Part shown: piece by piece, positions 53,613 to 61,997 of the stretch
Position numbering within the stretch: position 1 is the stretch's first letter
Layout: the number at the start of each line of letters is the position of its first letter
Source: Paenibacillus sp. LHD-117
GTDB lineage: Bacteria > Bacillota > Bacilli > Paenibacillales > Paenibacillaceae
Direction: 5' to 3'
Assembly (NCBI RefSeq): GCF_030929555.1
Contig: NZ_JAVFVT010000011.1
Span: 62,001 to 126,000, forward strand
Length of the DNA stretch: 64,000 nt
Notes under the pieces: generated by a model
Told to the model about the DNA's origin: nothing
The model's database searches: none
What the model saw: only the letters and a program-made list of their open reading frames with translations
Position numbers and translations under genes: made by a program

Positions 53613-54515
53613 CTACTCGCTGCTGATGAATTGATGTTCCGGCATCCCTTTCAGGTCGCTTAGGAATTGCTGCATGGCGGTATTGAGATATTTGCCGGAC
53701 TTGTAGACGACGCCTACCGGGTGAGTCAATTCAAGCTCATGGACTTTGATCATCTTGAGCGTTCCAAGCTTCAGCTCCGTCAGAATGGACTTCTTGGATA
53801 CGATGGCCGCGCCTAGATCGATCTCAACCATCCTTTTGATCTCCTCGCTGCTGGACAGCTCCATGACAATATTGGGTTGTATGTTGTACTTGCGGAAGAT
53901 GGCATCGACGAACCTTCGTCCGAGGGTATCCGGCGCAAGCATGATCATGGGAATATCCTTTAGTTTGTCTACAGTCGTATGCGTCAATCCGCCCATGGGG
54001 TGGTCGGGCGATACGACGAGCTCGAACGTGTCGTAATAAAGAACCGATGAGGCAATATTCGGGTTTTTCTCCGTCAGATAGGTGATGCCGACGTCGACGG
54101 ACCCGTTCTCCACGCTGGTCATGACTTGCGAGGAAGGCATCGTATGAATCGTTGTTTTGATCTGCGGGTATTGGTTCTGGAAATAAGATAATACGCGAGG
54201 CAAAATTTGAATCGCGATCGAAGACGTCGTCCCGAGCAATATATGGCCTTGCGGCGTCTGCTGCAAATCATCCAGCTTCTGCTTAAGCTCTTCCACGATT
54301 GACAGGATCCGCTCCGCATGCTCGAGGAAAACCTGGCCATGGTCGGTAAGCGTCACTGGCTGGTTGCGGTCGATCAATACGGTTTTGAATTCGTCCTCCA
54401 GACTCTTGATCTGAGCGGAGACCGCCGGTTGCGTCAGGTTAAGCAGCTCCCCTGCCTTGCGAAAGCTCATCGTCTTGGAAATGGTAAGCAACGTTTCCAG
54501 CTGACTCATGTTCAT
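53613..54515 (-). CDS. LysR-type transcriptional regulator (CysL/CynR-like)
   Basis: 300 residues. The N-terminal helix-turn-helix is TMSFRKAGELLNLTQPAVSA with QIKSLEDEFKTVLIDR, followed by the effector domain (about 90-295). It is upstream of and probably co-transcribed with the PHP phosphatase (11-bp gap). The ligand is unknown. Similarity to CysL/CynR-type proteins is based only on general pattern and should not be over-read. Confidence 0.85.
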   Translation of the reverse strand: MNMSQLETLLTISKTMSFRKAGELLNLTQPAVSAQIKSLEDEFKTVLIDRNQPVTLTDHGQVFLEHAERILSIVEELKQKLDDLQQTPQGHILLGTTSSIAIQILPRVLSYFQNQYPQIKTTIHTMPSSQVMTSVENGSVDVGITYLTEKNPNIASSVLYYDTFELVVSPDHPMGGLTHTTVDKLKDIPMIMLAPDTLGRRFVDAIFRKYNIQPNIVMELSSSEEIKRMVEIDLGAAIVSKKSILTELKLGTLKMIKVHELELTHPVGVVYKSGKYLNTAMQQFLSDLKGMPEHQFISSE

Positions 54516-54621
54516 GTCCAGTTATTCCCCCTCTCGACAGTGCCGAACGAACACTAGCCATACCATCATTATAGCTAATAACGCCAATGAGGGCAAAATA
54601 GGAAATCATTTCGCCGTAAAC

Positions 54622-54652
54622 AAAAAAAGCTCTGCAGCGAAGCTGCTAGAGC
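54622..54652 (-). terminator. corA terminator
   Basis: On the minus strand GCTCTAGCAGC, loop TTC, GCTGCAGAGC, then seven T residues (54628-54622). The stem overlaps the corA stop codon. Confidence 0.85.
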
Positions 54653-55581
54653 CATTCTTTTTTGCGAAAAATGTAGAACATTCCGAAGCCGAGCATCAGC
54701 ATGAACGCGAGCAGGATATAGGCGCCCAACCTGTAGTGAAGGCCGGGAATATCGTCGAAGTTCATTCCGTAGATGCCGGTCAGGAATGTGAGCGGCATGA
54801 AGATCGTCGTAATCGCGGTGAACACGCGCATGATTTCGTTCGCGCGGCTGGACAGGCTGGACTGGTAGGCTTCTCGCAAGTTGCCCATCAGGTCGCGGTA
54901 AGTCTCGAACGATTCCGCGATCTTCAGCGCGTTCTCGTAGACGTCGCTGAAATATTTCTGCAGCTGGTCGTCGATCAGCTTAAGCTCCTTCTTGTTGAGC
55001 GTGAAGATTACCTCGCGCTGAGGCCCGAGCACCTTCTTCACCCAAAGAATTTCGCCGCGAAGACCGATGATTTCGTTTAGATGCGACTTCTTGGTATGCA
55101 TCAGAATATCTTCTTCAAGCGTCTCGATCCGATTGTCGATCCGGTCGCCGACGGAGAAATAGCTGTCGACGACGAGGTCGACAAGATAATACAGAAACTG
55201 ATCGGGACGGCACACTTCTTGCTCCCATAGAATCGGCTTCAGCGTGCGCAGCTCGTTGATTTTTTGCTTCGTGACGGTGATGATGTAATGGCGGCCGAGG
55301 AAGATGTTCAGCGCGCGAAGGAAAATTTCCTCGTCGTCGAACCGGATGCTATTGATGACGATAAAATAATGCGGTTCGTAAATTTCGATTTTGGGCCGTT
55401 GTTCTTCTTCCTGCATGCAATCCTCGACGGCGAGGTCATGCATGCCGAACAGCGGCTGCAATACGGCAAGGTCTTCCACATCGGCATCGATCCAGTAGAA
55501 GCCTTCGGCAGGCTGGACCAACGTTTCCTCGATATTTTCCACCGCTGTAAAGATGCCGTTTTTTACATGTCTGATTTTCAT
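54646..55581 (-). CDS. corA: CorA family magnesium transporter
   Basis: 311 residues. A long helical cytoplasmic domain (about 1-245) is followed by two C-terminal membrane helices with the family signature YGMNFDDIPG in the loop between them; GMN forms the selectivity filter. The C terminus is basic (FRKKEWL). The protein is a homopentameric Mg2+ (or Co2+/Zn2+) channel. GAGAGGAG lies about 9 bp upstream of the ATG. Its transcript probably begins near 55825, giving a leader of about 240 nt that contains a small ORF. Confidence 0.93.
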   Translation of the reverse strand: MKIRHVKNGIFTAVENIEETLVQPAEGFYWIDADVEDLAVLQPLFGMHDLAVEDCMQEEEQRPKIEIYEPHYFIVINSIRFDDEEIFLRALNIFLGRHYIITVTKQKINELRTLKPILWEQEVCRPDQFLYYLVDLVVDSYFSVGDRIDNRIETLEEDILMHTKKSHLNEIIGLRGEILWVKKVLGPQREVIFTLNKKELKLIDDQLQKYFSDVYENALKIAESFETYRDLMGNLREAYQSSLSSRANEIMRVFTAITTIFMPLTFLTGIYGMNFDDIPGLHYRLGAYILLAFMLMLGFGMFYIFRKKEWL

Positions 55582-55670
55582 AGGCAGTTTCTCCTCTCGT
55601 GTTGCAGGAGACGGGCTGGCGCCCAGGACGGGGCAGCGGCTCTTCGCTGTGCCTTACATTCCGCTAAGCT

Positions 55671-55790
55671 TTATGTGGATGACGGAGCGTACGGGTATTC
55701 GAAGGGGCATTGCTTCGCTTGGGACATCCTGCCAGCGTCCATGCTGGATATCGGGTCGGGCTCAGGTCTATCGCCTTCCATGATCCGCAT
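55671..55790 (-). CDS. Possible leader small ORF upstream of corA
   Basis: 39 codons read from ATG at 55790 or 36 from ATG at 55781, ending in TAA. The peptide starts MRIMEGDRPEPDPISSM. AAAGGAG (55800-55794) lies 3 nt before the first ATG and 12 nt before the second, so neither spacing is ideal. The EPDP segment near the N terminus recalls MgtL, the Mg2+-responsive leader peptide of enterobacterial mgtA, where such a sequence destabilises ribosomes at low Mg2+. It lies inside the inferred corA leader. There is no homology evidence, so it is a hypothesis. Confidence 0.3.
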   Translation of the reverse strand: MRIMEGDRPEPDPISSMDAGRMSQAKQCPFEYPYAPSST

Positions 55791-55831
55791 ACACTCCTTT
55801 ATTTTGTCGAATATAAGTCCAATCCTTGTCT

Positions 55832-55861
55832 AGTATACTCCTGCCGCCGACGAACATTCAA
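55832..55861 (-). promoter_or_regulatory. corA promoter
   Basis: On the minus strand TTGAAT (55861-55856), 18-bp spacer, TATACT (55837-55832). The transcript would start near 55825, about 245 nt upstream of corA. Confidence 0.6.
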
Positions 55862-55925
55862 GGACAAATATGTCGACGTTCTTGCCTGATTGGCTGCTGG
55901 ATATTATCTTATGCAAAAGAGGTTC

Positions 55926-55954
55926 TTGACGGGAATAACGGAATGCATTAAAGT
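55926..55954 (+). promoter_or_regulatory. metA-metI promoter
   Basis: TTGACG (55926-55931), 17-bp spacer, TAAAGT (55949-55954), about 35 bp before the S-box. Confidence 0.55.
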
Positions 55955-55993
55955 GTAAATTAATTAAGCAAGCAACAATTGAATAGACTACTT

Positions 55994-56160
55994 TCTTATC
56001 AAGAGCAGGCGGAGGGACTAGCCCGATGAAGCCCGGCAACCGGCGTAATAAGCACGGTGCTAATTCTTGCGGAAACAGCGATGTTTCTGAGAGATGAGAG
56101 AGGCGGACGGCTTCTTTTCCGAGCAGACGACCTTTTCTCATGCAGAAGGGGTCTTTTTTA
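55994..56160 (+). promoter_or_regulatory. SAM-I riboswitch (S-box) with terminator
   Basis: The leader contains CTTATCAAGAGCAGGCGGAG, GGACTAGCCCGATGAAGCCC and GGCAACC, the conserved S-box core, and closes with CTGAGAGATGAGAG. A terminator follows: GACCTTTTCT (56129-56138) pairs with AGAAGGGGTC (56144-56153), then six T residues. When S-adenosylmethionine is abundant the terminator forms and methionine genes are off. It is placed directly ahead of metA. Confidence 0.95.
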
Positions 56161-56186
56161 TTGCTTAACACCAAGGAGGAATCGAT

Positions 56187-57104
56187 ATGCCGATCAAAGT
56201 GCCAGACAACCTGCCAGCCAAAGAAATACTGAACAACGAGAACATCTTCGTCATGGACGAAAGCGTCGCTTACCACCAGGATATTCGTCCGCTGCGGATC
56301 GCGATATTGAATTTGATGCCGACCAAAGAAACGACGGAGACGCAGCTTCTTCGCCTCATCGGCAATACGCCGCTGCAGGTGGAGGTCGTGCTGCTGCACC
56401 CGCGCACGCATACGTCGAAGAACACGTCGGCGGAACATCTCGAGTCTTTCTACAAGACGTTCGACGAGATCGCGCATCTGTATTTCGACGGGATGATCAT
56501 TACGGGCGCACCGGTCGAGCATTTGCCGTTCGAAGAAGTGAACTACTGGGATGAATTGAAGGAAATCATGGACTGGACGAAACGCCACGTCACTTCGACC
56601 TTCCATATATGTTGGGCCTCCCAAGCGGGTTTATACCATCACTTCGGCGTGCCGAAATATAATCTCGATGCCAAAATGTTCGGCGTGTTCCCCCATACGG
56701 TCGAGAAAAGGAACGTGCCTCTCCTTCGCGGCTTCGATGAAATGTTTTTCGTACCGCAATCGCGCCACACGGAAGTGCGCCGGGAGGATATCATAGGAAA
56801 CGAGAAGCTGGACATTTTGTCCGAATCCGATGATTCCGGCATTTATATCGTCGCTTCGCGCGACGGCAGACAGATTTTCGTGACGGGACATTCCGAATAC
56901 GATCCGACTTCATTAAAGTACGAATACGACCGCGATGTATCTAAAGGGATGGAGATCGAGCTGCCTCGAAATTATTTCCCGGGCGATAATCCGGATCGGA
57001 TTCCGCTGTCCACATGGAGAGCGCACGCGAATCTGCTTTTCTCCAATTGGCTCAATTATTACGTGTACCAGCAAACGCCATACGAGCTGGGCGCGGGTAT
57101 TTAA
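56187..57104 (+). CDS. metA: Homoserine O-acetyltransferase (MetA family)
   Basis: 305 residues. All catalytic positions are present: Cys142 in FHICWASQ, His235 and Glu237 in VTGHSEYD, and Lys46-region PTKETTE. Residue 111 is glutamate ([16 protein letters not shown]), which in this family selects acetyl-CoA; succinyl-CoA enzymes carry glycine there. The product O-acetylhomoserine feeds the metI product encoded next. AAGGAGG lies 7 bp upstream. It is regulated by the S-box immediately before it. Confidence 0.95.
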   Translation: MPIKVPDNLPAKEILNNENIFVMDESVAYHQDIRPLRIAILNLMPTKETTETQLLRLIGNTPLQVEVVLLHPRTHTSKNTSAEHLESFYKTFDEIAHLYFDGMIITGAPVEHLPFEEVNYWDELKEIMDWTKRHVTSTFHICWASQAGLYHHFGVPKYNLDAKMFGVFPHTVEKRNVPLLRGFDEMFFVPQSRHTEVRREDIIGNEKLDILSESDDSGIYIVASRDGRQIFVTGHSEYDPTSLKYEYDRDVSKGMEIELPRNYFPGDNPDRIPLSTWRAHANLLFSNWLNYYVYQQTPYELGAGI

Positions 57105-57201
57105 CGGTCGAAACCGTGGCGCTCTCGGGAGCGTCCGGCTTCGTTTGCTTCATTTATAGAAGGTTATTCTATCCGACAGTTTAAGGAGTTGCGACGAACA
57201 G

Positions 57202-58359
57202 ATGAAAATCGAAAGTCAATTGGCACAAATCGGCTCAGTTAAAGAGCCCGTAACGGGTGCGGTCAGCTTCCCAGTCTATCAGGCGACTGCGTTCCGTCAC
57301 CCGAAGCTTGGACAGAGCACGGGATTCGATTACGCTCGCACGAAGAGCCCTACCCGTTCAGTGCTGGAAGAAGCGGCAGCGCAGCTGGAATCCGGCGATG
57401 CGGCATTCGCGTGCAGCTCTGGCATGGCAGCTTTGCAGACGATCTTCGCTTATTTCAGCCAAGGCGACCACTTGATCGTGTCGCTCGATCTATATGGCGG
57501 AACATACCGCCTGCTGGAAAGAATCATGTCGAGATTCGGCGTTACGGCTTCCTATGTCGATACGAATGACATTGACGGCATGTCGTCGCTTCTGCAAGCG
57601 AACACCAAAGCGGTGCTCATCGAAACGCCGACCAATCCGCTCATGATGATCACAGATTTGGAACGCGTTTGCGGCTGGGCGAAGTCCAAAGGTCTCCTGA
57701 CGATCGTGGATAACACGCTTTTGACGCCATACTTGCAGCGTCCGATCGAACTGGGCGCGGATATCGTCATCCATAGTGCGACCAAATATTTGGGCGGACA
57801 CAACGATGTGCTTGCCGGCCTGATCGTTACGAAAGGCGAAGAGCTGTCGAAGGAAATGGCTATCCTCCATAACTCGATCGGCGCCGTCCTGGGTCCGCAG
57901 GATTCCTGGCTCCTGATGAGAGGAATGAAGACGCTCGCGCTGCGCATGGAGCGCCATCAATACAACGCAACGAAGATCGCAGAATATTTGCTCGAACATC
58001 CGGCAATCGAAGAAGTGTATTACCCAGCTCTGTCACATCATCCGGGCCACGAGATTCAGAACCGCCAATCGTCCGGCAACACCGGCATCTTCTCGTTCCG
58101 CTTGAAGGATGCGCGATACGTCGAGCCGATTCTCCGCCATATTAAGCTGATCGCGTTCGCGGAGAGCTTGGGCGGCGTCGAGTCGCTGATGACTTATCCG
58201 GCCATGCAGACGCATGCGGACATTCCGGAAGAAATCCGCAGAGCCGTCGGCGTGGACGAGCGCCTGCTTCGGTTCTCCGTCGGCATCGAACATGTTGACG
58301 ATCTGATTGCCGATCTGGAACAAGCGCTTGCGGCTGCGAAGGAAGAGCTGGAAGCTTAA
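57202..58359 (+). CDS. metI: Cystathionine gamma-synthase / O-acetylhomoserine thiolyase
   Basis: 385 residues of the Cys/Met metabolism PLP family. The PLP-binding lysine lies in HSATKYLGGHND, substrate-binding tyrosine/arginine residues in FDYARTKSPTRSVLE, and the phosphate loop in SSGMAALQTI. Close agreement with B. subtilis MetI in the N-terminal stretch QLAQIGSVKEPVTG and in FAESLGGVES near the C terminus favours MetI over MetC. The ribosome site AAGGAG is 13 bp from the ATG, a long spacing. It forms an operon with metA and ends in the terminator at 58410. Confidence 0.9.
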   Translation: MKIESQLAQIGSVKEPVTGAVSFPVYQATAFRHPKLGQSTGFDYARTKSPTRSVLEEAAAQLESGDAAFACSSGMAALQTIFAYFSQGDHLIVSLDLYGGTYRLLERIMSRFGVTASYVDTNDIDGMSSLLQANTKAVLIETPTNPLMMITDLERVCGWAKSKGLLTIVDNTLLTPYLQRPIELGADIVIHSATKYLGGHNDVLAGLIVTKGEELSKEMAILHNSIGAVLGPQDSWLLMRGMKTLALRMERHQYNATKIAEYLLEHPAIEEVYYPALSHHPGHEIQNRQSSGNTGIFSFRLKDARYVEPILRHIKLIAFAESLGGVESLMTYPAMQTHADIPEEIRRAVGVDERLLRFSVGIEHVDDLIADLEQALAAAKEELEA

Positions 58360-58409
58360 AGGCAGATTCTTGGAGCAGGAACAGGAATGAAGGTTGAAAC
58401 GACAATTTT

Positions 58410-58460
58410 ACCTCCGCACGCGGCCGCTCGATTCCGATTGGCCGTCGCGGAGGTTTTTTG
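58410..58460 (+). terminator. Terminator after metI
   Basis: ACCTCCGC (58410-58417) pairs with GCGGAGGT (58447-58454), with an inner GCGGCC/GGCCGT pairing, followed by six T residues. Confidence 0.85.
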
Positions 58461-58592
58461 TTGGCGGCGGAATGGCTGGGAATTGCGTGAACTTTCGTTA
58501 TTTTGACAAATTGGGCAATCGGTGACGGATGACTAGCTGAATGATTCTATGGTAGGATTAGTACAAATGGAGCAACAGTAAGGAGGTCTCGG

Positions 58593-59729
58593 ATGAGTAC
58601 AATAGACCGAATATTGGACAAAGCTTTGCGCGGCGAGCGTATCGAGCTGGAGGAAGGCATGGAGCTGCTCGCTTCCGATCAAATCGAGAAGATGGGCCAT
58701 GCTGCAAATCAAGTTATGCTGAAACGCCATCCCGAGCCAGTCACCACGTTCGTGGTGGGACGGAATGTCAATTATACGAACGTCTGCGACGTATACTGCC
58801 GGTTCTGCGCTTTCTACCGGGCGCCCGGTTCCAAGGAAGGGTATGTTCTTGATGACGAAGTTATCTTGAACAAGATTCAAGAGACAGTCGATGTCGGCGG
58901 CACAGAAATATTGATGCAAGGCGGCACGAACCCGAATTTGCCGTTTACGTATTATACCGATTTGCTTCGCAAAATCAAGGCGCGGTTCCCGAACATTACG
59001 ATGCATTCCTTCTCTCCGGCGGAGATTCAGAAGATGAAGGTCGTTTCAGAGGGACTGTCGCTCGACGAGGTTGTTGCACAGCTTCACGAAGCCGGGCTCG
59101 ATTCATTGCCGGGCGGTGGCGCGGAGATTCTGGACGACCGTACCCGCCGCAAGATTAGCCGCATGAAGGGTTCGTGGACGGACTGGATGGATGTCATGAA
59201 TTCCGCCCATCGGCACGGAATGAACACGACGGCAACGATGGTTTACGGACTGGGCGAAACAATCGAGGAGCGCGCGCTTCATATGCTGCGCATTCGCGAC
59301 GAACAAGATAAAGTAAAAGTATTAGGGTATCCTTCCCCGGGTTTCCTTGCGTTCATCTCTTGGCCGTTCCAGCCTGACAACACGAATTTGAAGCTGGAGA
59401 AAGCGAAGCCTGAGGAGTATCTGCGCATCGTGGCGGCGAGCCGCATCATGCTCGACAATATTCCGAACTTCCAATCTTCCTGGGTGACGATGGGGCCGGA
59501 GATGGGCAAGCTGTCCTTGTCTTACGGCTGCAACGACTTCGGAAGCACGATGATCGAAGAAAATGTCGTATCGGCGGCGGGCACCACGCATAAAGTGAAT
59601 ATCGAGCTGATTCTGCAGCTGATCCGCGAAGCAGGCAAGGTGCCGGCTCAGCGGGATACGAAATACAATATTTTGCGCATGTTCAACGAAACGGACAAAG
59701 CGGACAAAGATTTTGTCATGCAGAATTAA
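58593..59729 (+). CDS. mqnC: Cyclic dehypoxanthine futalosine synthase
   Basis: 378 residues, a radical-SAM enzyme. The [4Fe-4S] motif CDVYCRFC lies in NYTNVCDVYCRFCAFYRAPG, followed by GGTEILMQGGTNP and LPGGGAEILDDRTRRKIS. This combination is diagnostic of MqnC in the futalosine route to menaquinone. Its presence indicates that this organism uses the alternative pathway rather than the men genes, and it matches the menaquinone-dependent ndh and sdhCAB in the same window. AAGGAGG lies 8 bp upstream. It is monocistronic here; other mqn genes are not in the window. Confidence 0.93.
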   Translation: MSTIDRILDKALRGERIELEEGMELLASDQIEKMGHAANQVMLKRHPEPVTTFVVGRNVNYTNVCDVYCRFCAFYRAPGSKEGYVLDDEVILNKIQETVDVGGTEILMQGGTNPNLPFTYYTDLLRKIKARFPNITMHSFSPAEIQKMKVVSEGLSLDEVVAQLHEAGLDSLPGGGAEILDDRTRRKISRMKGSWTDWMDVMNSAHRHGMNTTATMVYGLGETIEERALHMLRIRDEQDKVKVLGYPSPGFLAFISWPFQPDNTNLKLEKAKPEEYLRIVAASRIMLDNIPNFQSSWVTMGPEMGKLSLSYGCNDFGSTMIEENVVSAAGTTHKVNIELILQLIREAGKVPAQRDTKYNILRMFNETDKADKDFVMQN

Positions 59730-59783
59730 CTTGAACGAATCTATTAGTTGTGAGACGTAACGACCTTATCCTATTTAATCATC

Positions 59784-59822
59784 AAAACCGGCTAGCCTTC
59801 CATAGGTTTGCCGGTTTTTTGC
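59784..59822 (+). terminator. mqnC terminator
   Basis: AAAACCGG (59784-59791) pairs with CCGGTTTT (59811-59818), followed by TTG. Confidence 0.8.
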
Positions 59823-59948
59823 ATGGGTATCGTTGCGCAAGATGGCGGCGAAACGTATGTAGCGCCTCAAAAAGGGGACATGTCAGCCGTTCACCTTGCT
59901 GGCCTGTATTCCGAGAAGGTAACTAACGGACACGGGCGCCGCTTTTCG

Positions 59949-60157
59949 GATGAAAACGGATTATGCAATTTCTAACGGAAACAGGAGCGCTTATATGGAT
60001 GAAAACAGGCTTATGCAATTTCTAACGGAATTGGTGGCTGTTATTGGCCTAGGAAATTAGGTTTTTGGGTAGATTTCGGTGCGATAGCGGCTGAGGTTTC
60101 CGTTAGACTTGAAAAAGTCGAAAAAACAGGCGAATAGCGGCTGTGGTTTCCGTTAGC
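59949..60157. repeat. Nested TAACGGA / TCCGTTA repeats
   Basis: GATGAAAAC followed by TTATGCAATTTCTAACGGAA occurs at 59949 and 59998 (49-bp period). AATAGCGGCTGTGGTTTCCG followed by TTAG occurs at 60134, with a near copy at 60083 (50-bp period), containing the inverse word. The two pairs face each other, so a large foldback is possible. No coding pattern. Confidence 0.6.
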
Positions 60158-60287
60158 GTCGGGGATAAACAACGCTCTTTCGAACTTTATGGGTGCTGTG
60201 ATTAGGTTTTCTACTCTTTTCGTTACATAATGCGAAGAAGGGGCCAAGGGGAGCGGTGAGCGGTGGAGGATGGGGGGAATGGTCGGA

Positions 60288-60379
60288 GGAGTTTACGTCC
60301 GCCTTTAAACGTTGTATTCCAACCACTATATTAATTCTGAGGAATGCAATGTTTAACAGCGGCCGCAGGCCATCCCCCA
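60288..60379 (-). repeat. 92-bp dispersed hairpin element, copy 2
   Basis: Reverse complement of the element at 16349-16440: GGAGTTTACGTCCGCCTTTA to AGCGGCCGCAGGCCATCCCC. The central arm pair (GTTGTATTCC and GGAATGCAATG) has changed bases but still pairs through G-T wobbles. Confidence 0.8.
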
Positions 60380-60533
60380 TCCGTAACCGCGTCTCCGCCC
60401 CCAAATGCCAACGTCTCCATTGTATATTTAGCGGCCGCAGGCCATCCCCCATCCGTAACCGCGCCCCCGCCCTCCACATCCCAACGTCTCCATTATATAG
60501 CGGCCGCAGGCCACCCCCCATCCGTAACCGCGC
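60358..60533 (+). repeat. Three tandem GC-rich repeats of about 70 bp
   Basis: AGCGGCCGCAGGCCATCCCC followed by CATCCGTAACCGCG starts at 60358, 60430 and 60499, with a degenerate fourth start near 60588 (CCGCGGCCGTGGACCATA). The segments between also resemble each other (AACGTCTCCATTGTATA-type), so these are tandem duplications rather than unique spacers. Confidence 0.8.
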
Positions 60534-60634
60534 TCCCAGCCCCCACGATTTCGTCTCCTGCTCATGCCAATGTCTTCTTTGTATATCCCGCGGCCGTGGA
60601 CCATATACTGTAACGGAAGGAAAGGGGTGAGCGC

Positions 60635-61570
60635 ATGGACTTGTTCACAGTGTCATTGCCTGCAAGTCTTCATGATTCCATCGAGCAGCTGCAATCGCTG
60701 CTCACGGAGCATACAAACGAGGATTTACATAATTACGCCCATGCGGATGCGGCTTCCGGCGGGATCGCGAGATACGATCTTCGCGATGGAGCGATTCAGT
60801 GCCAGGCGATACTTCCAGGGTTTCAGTTGAAGTTTCACGGAGGACTTGTCTATAAATCCGCATCGCGAGCGATAGCCGAATTCGTTATGCAAAGACTTGA
60901 ATCCAAGCTGCTGTCCGCGATCGTTAACCGTAAATACAAAAACAATCCGTCGATGGATACGGCCGTTATTGAGCAATATTGTCATGAGTTGCTGCACGGC
61001 AAGGATTGGGAGGGACTTGGCGGCAAGTTTCACGAAGCGGACCGCATTCGCCGTAGGGGCAAAATAGCCGAGGATTTGGAACATTACTTGCAAGAGCAAA
61101 CGGAGCTAAATCTAGAGGGCTTCACGACCTTTCGCTTGCATGCCTACCGAAGCGAGCTGGCGGAGATCGTGGAGTACGCGCTGGACGAATACGTGCTCGA
61201 CAAGCAGTATCAGGAATTTATTTCGCTGCTCAAATATTTTGTCCAAATGCAGGAATCCAAAGTTCCGCTCGTCCATCTGCTGCATAAAGGCGGACCTGAT
61301 TTTGCGATGTATAATGAAAGCTTCCAGACGCTTGAGCATAAGCCGCCGGCCGACCGGATCGTAGCGGAAATGCTGGAGACGGAAATGAATATCGAGGATA
61401 TGGTGATTAGCTCGCTTATCTCGGTTTCGCCGAAGCAAATCACGATCCATACCAGACAGCCGGAGCTGCAAGTCATTCGTACGATCGAGACGATCTTCGA
61501 CGGCCGGGTTAACGTATGCGTGCAATGTTCGTCCTGCGCGAGCACGCTGGATGAATGGATTCAGCCTTAA
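60635..61570 (+). CDS. ytxC: Putative sporulation protein YtxC
   Basis: 311 residues, mostly helical and soluble, ending with NVCVQCSSCASTLDEWIQP where a CxxC motif is present. The central part (FTTFRLHAYRSELAEIVEYALDEYVLDKQYQEFISLLKYF) is the most recognisable YtxC segment. The function is unknown; it is annotated as sporulation-related in Bacillus. As in Bacillus it directly precedes thrS. AAAGGGGTG lies upstream. The region before it is filled by GC-rich repeats. Confidence 0.85.
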   Translation: MDLFTVSLPASLHDSIEQLQSLLTEHTNEDLHNYAHADAASGGIARYDLRDGAIQCQAILPGFQLKFHGGLVYKSASRAIAEFVMQRLESKLLSAIVNRKYKNNPSMDTAVIEQYCHELLHGKDWEGLGGKFHEADRIRRRGKIAEDLEHYLQEQTELNLEGFTTFRLHAYRSELAEIVEYALDEYVLDKQYQEFISLLKYFVQMQESKVPLVHLLHKGGPDFAMYNESFQTLEHKPPADRIVAEMLETEMNIEDMVISSLISVSPKQITIHTRQPELQVIRTIETIFDGRVNVCVQCSSCASTLDEWIQP

Positions 61571-61587
61571 AACTTAGCGTCTTGGGC

Positions 61588-61616
61588 TTGACCCGAAGGA
61601 CGCGCCGTTCTATAAT
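61588..61616 (+). promoter_or_regulatory. thrS promoter
   Basis: TTGACC (61588-61593), 17-bp spacer, TATAAT (61611-61616), about 20 bp after the ytxC stop codon. Transcription would begin at the 5' end of the T-box leader. Confidence 0.8.
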
Positions 61617-61621
61617 GACGA

Positions 61622-61945
61622 CATACACTAACGCAACAGCAACGACAGATGACATGTATCCGTCAAGGCGCTTGAACCAGAGAGAGGAAACCTCGGCTGA
61701 AATTTCCTTCCTGACGCGGTCGGATATACCCCATCTATAGCTGTACGGTTGAACCTCCCATGGCCTTGCAATATGACGCGATGTGGAAGCCAGTAAGCCG
61801 TACCGGATATCTCCGTTACCAGATCATACGAGGACTTTGTCGCAAGCGGACTTAAGATAGAACGCTTGAGGCCGGACAGTCGAAGTAGGGTGGAACCACG
61901 AGAACAAGCACTCGTCCCTTATGCGGGACGCAGTGCTTTTTTTGC
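61622..61945 (+). promoter_or_regulatory. T-box leader, threonine-specific
   Basis: AGGGTGGAACCACG (61887-61900) is the T-box sequence that pairs with the uncharged tRNA acceptor end in the antiterminator. A terminator follows: GCACT and GTCCC (61908-61918) with GGGAC and AGTGC (61925-61936), then seven T residues. In Stem I, GTATCCG pairs with CGGATAT and GATG with CATC, leaving ACC (61728-61730) unpaired as a threonine specifier codon. AGAGAG and GGCTGAAA elements of Stem I are also present. Confidence 0.95.
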
Positions 61946-61997
61946 GCGTTCCGAAGACTCTGCTTGATCATATACTCGAAGCGAAAGGAAGTTGGAA

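Noticed and set aside
55581..55832. M-box magnesium riboswitch in the corA leader
   Set aside because: The conserved M-box core was not found; only a small ORF and short hairpins are visible.
60358..60533. CRISPR-like array (34-bp repeats separated by about 35 bp)
   Set aside because: The supposed spacers resemble one another (AACGTCTCCATT-type text recurs), there are only three units, and no cas gene is in the window. It is a tandem duplication.
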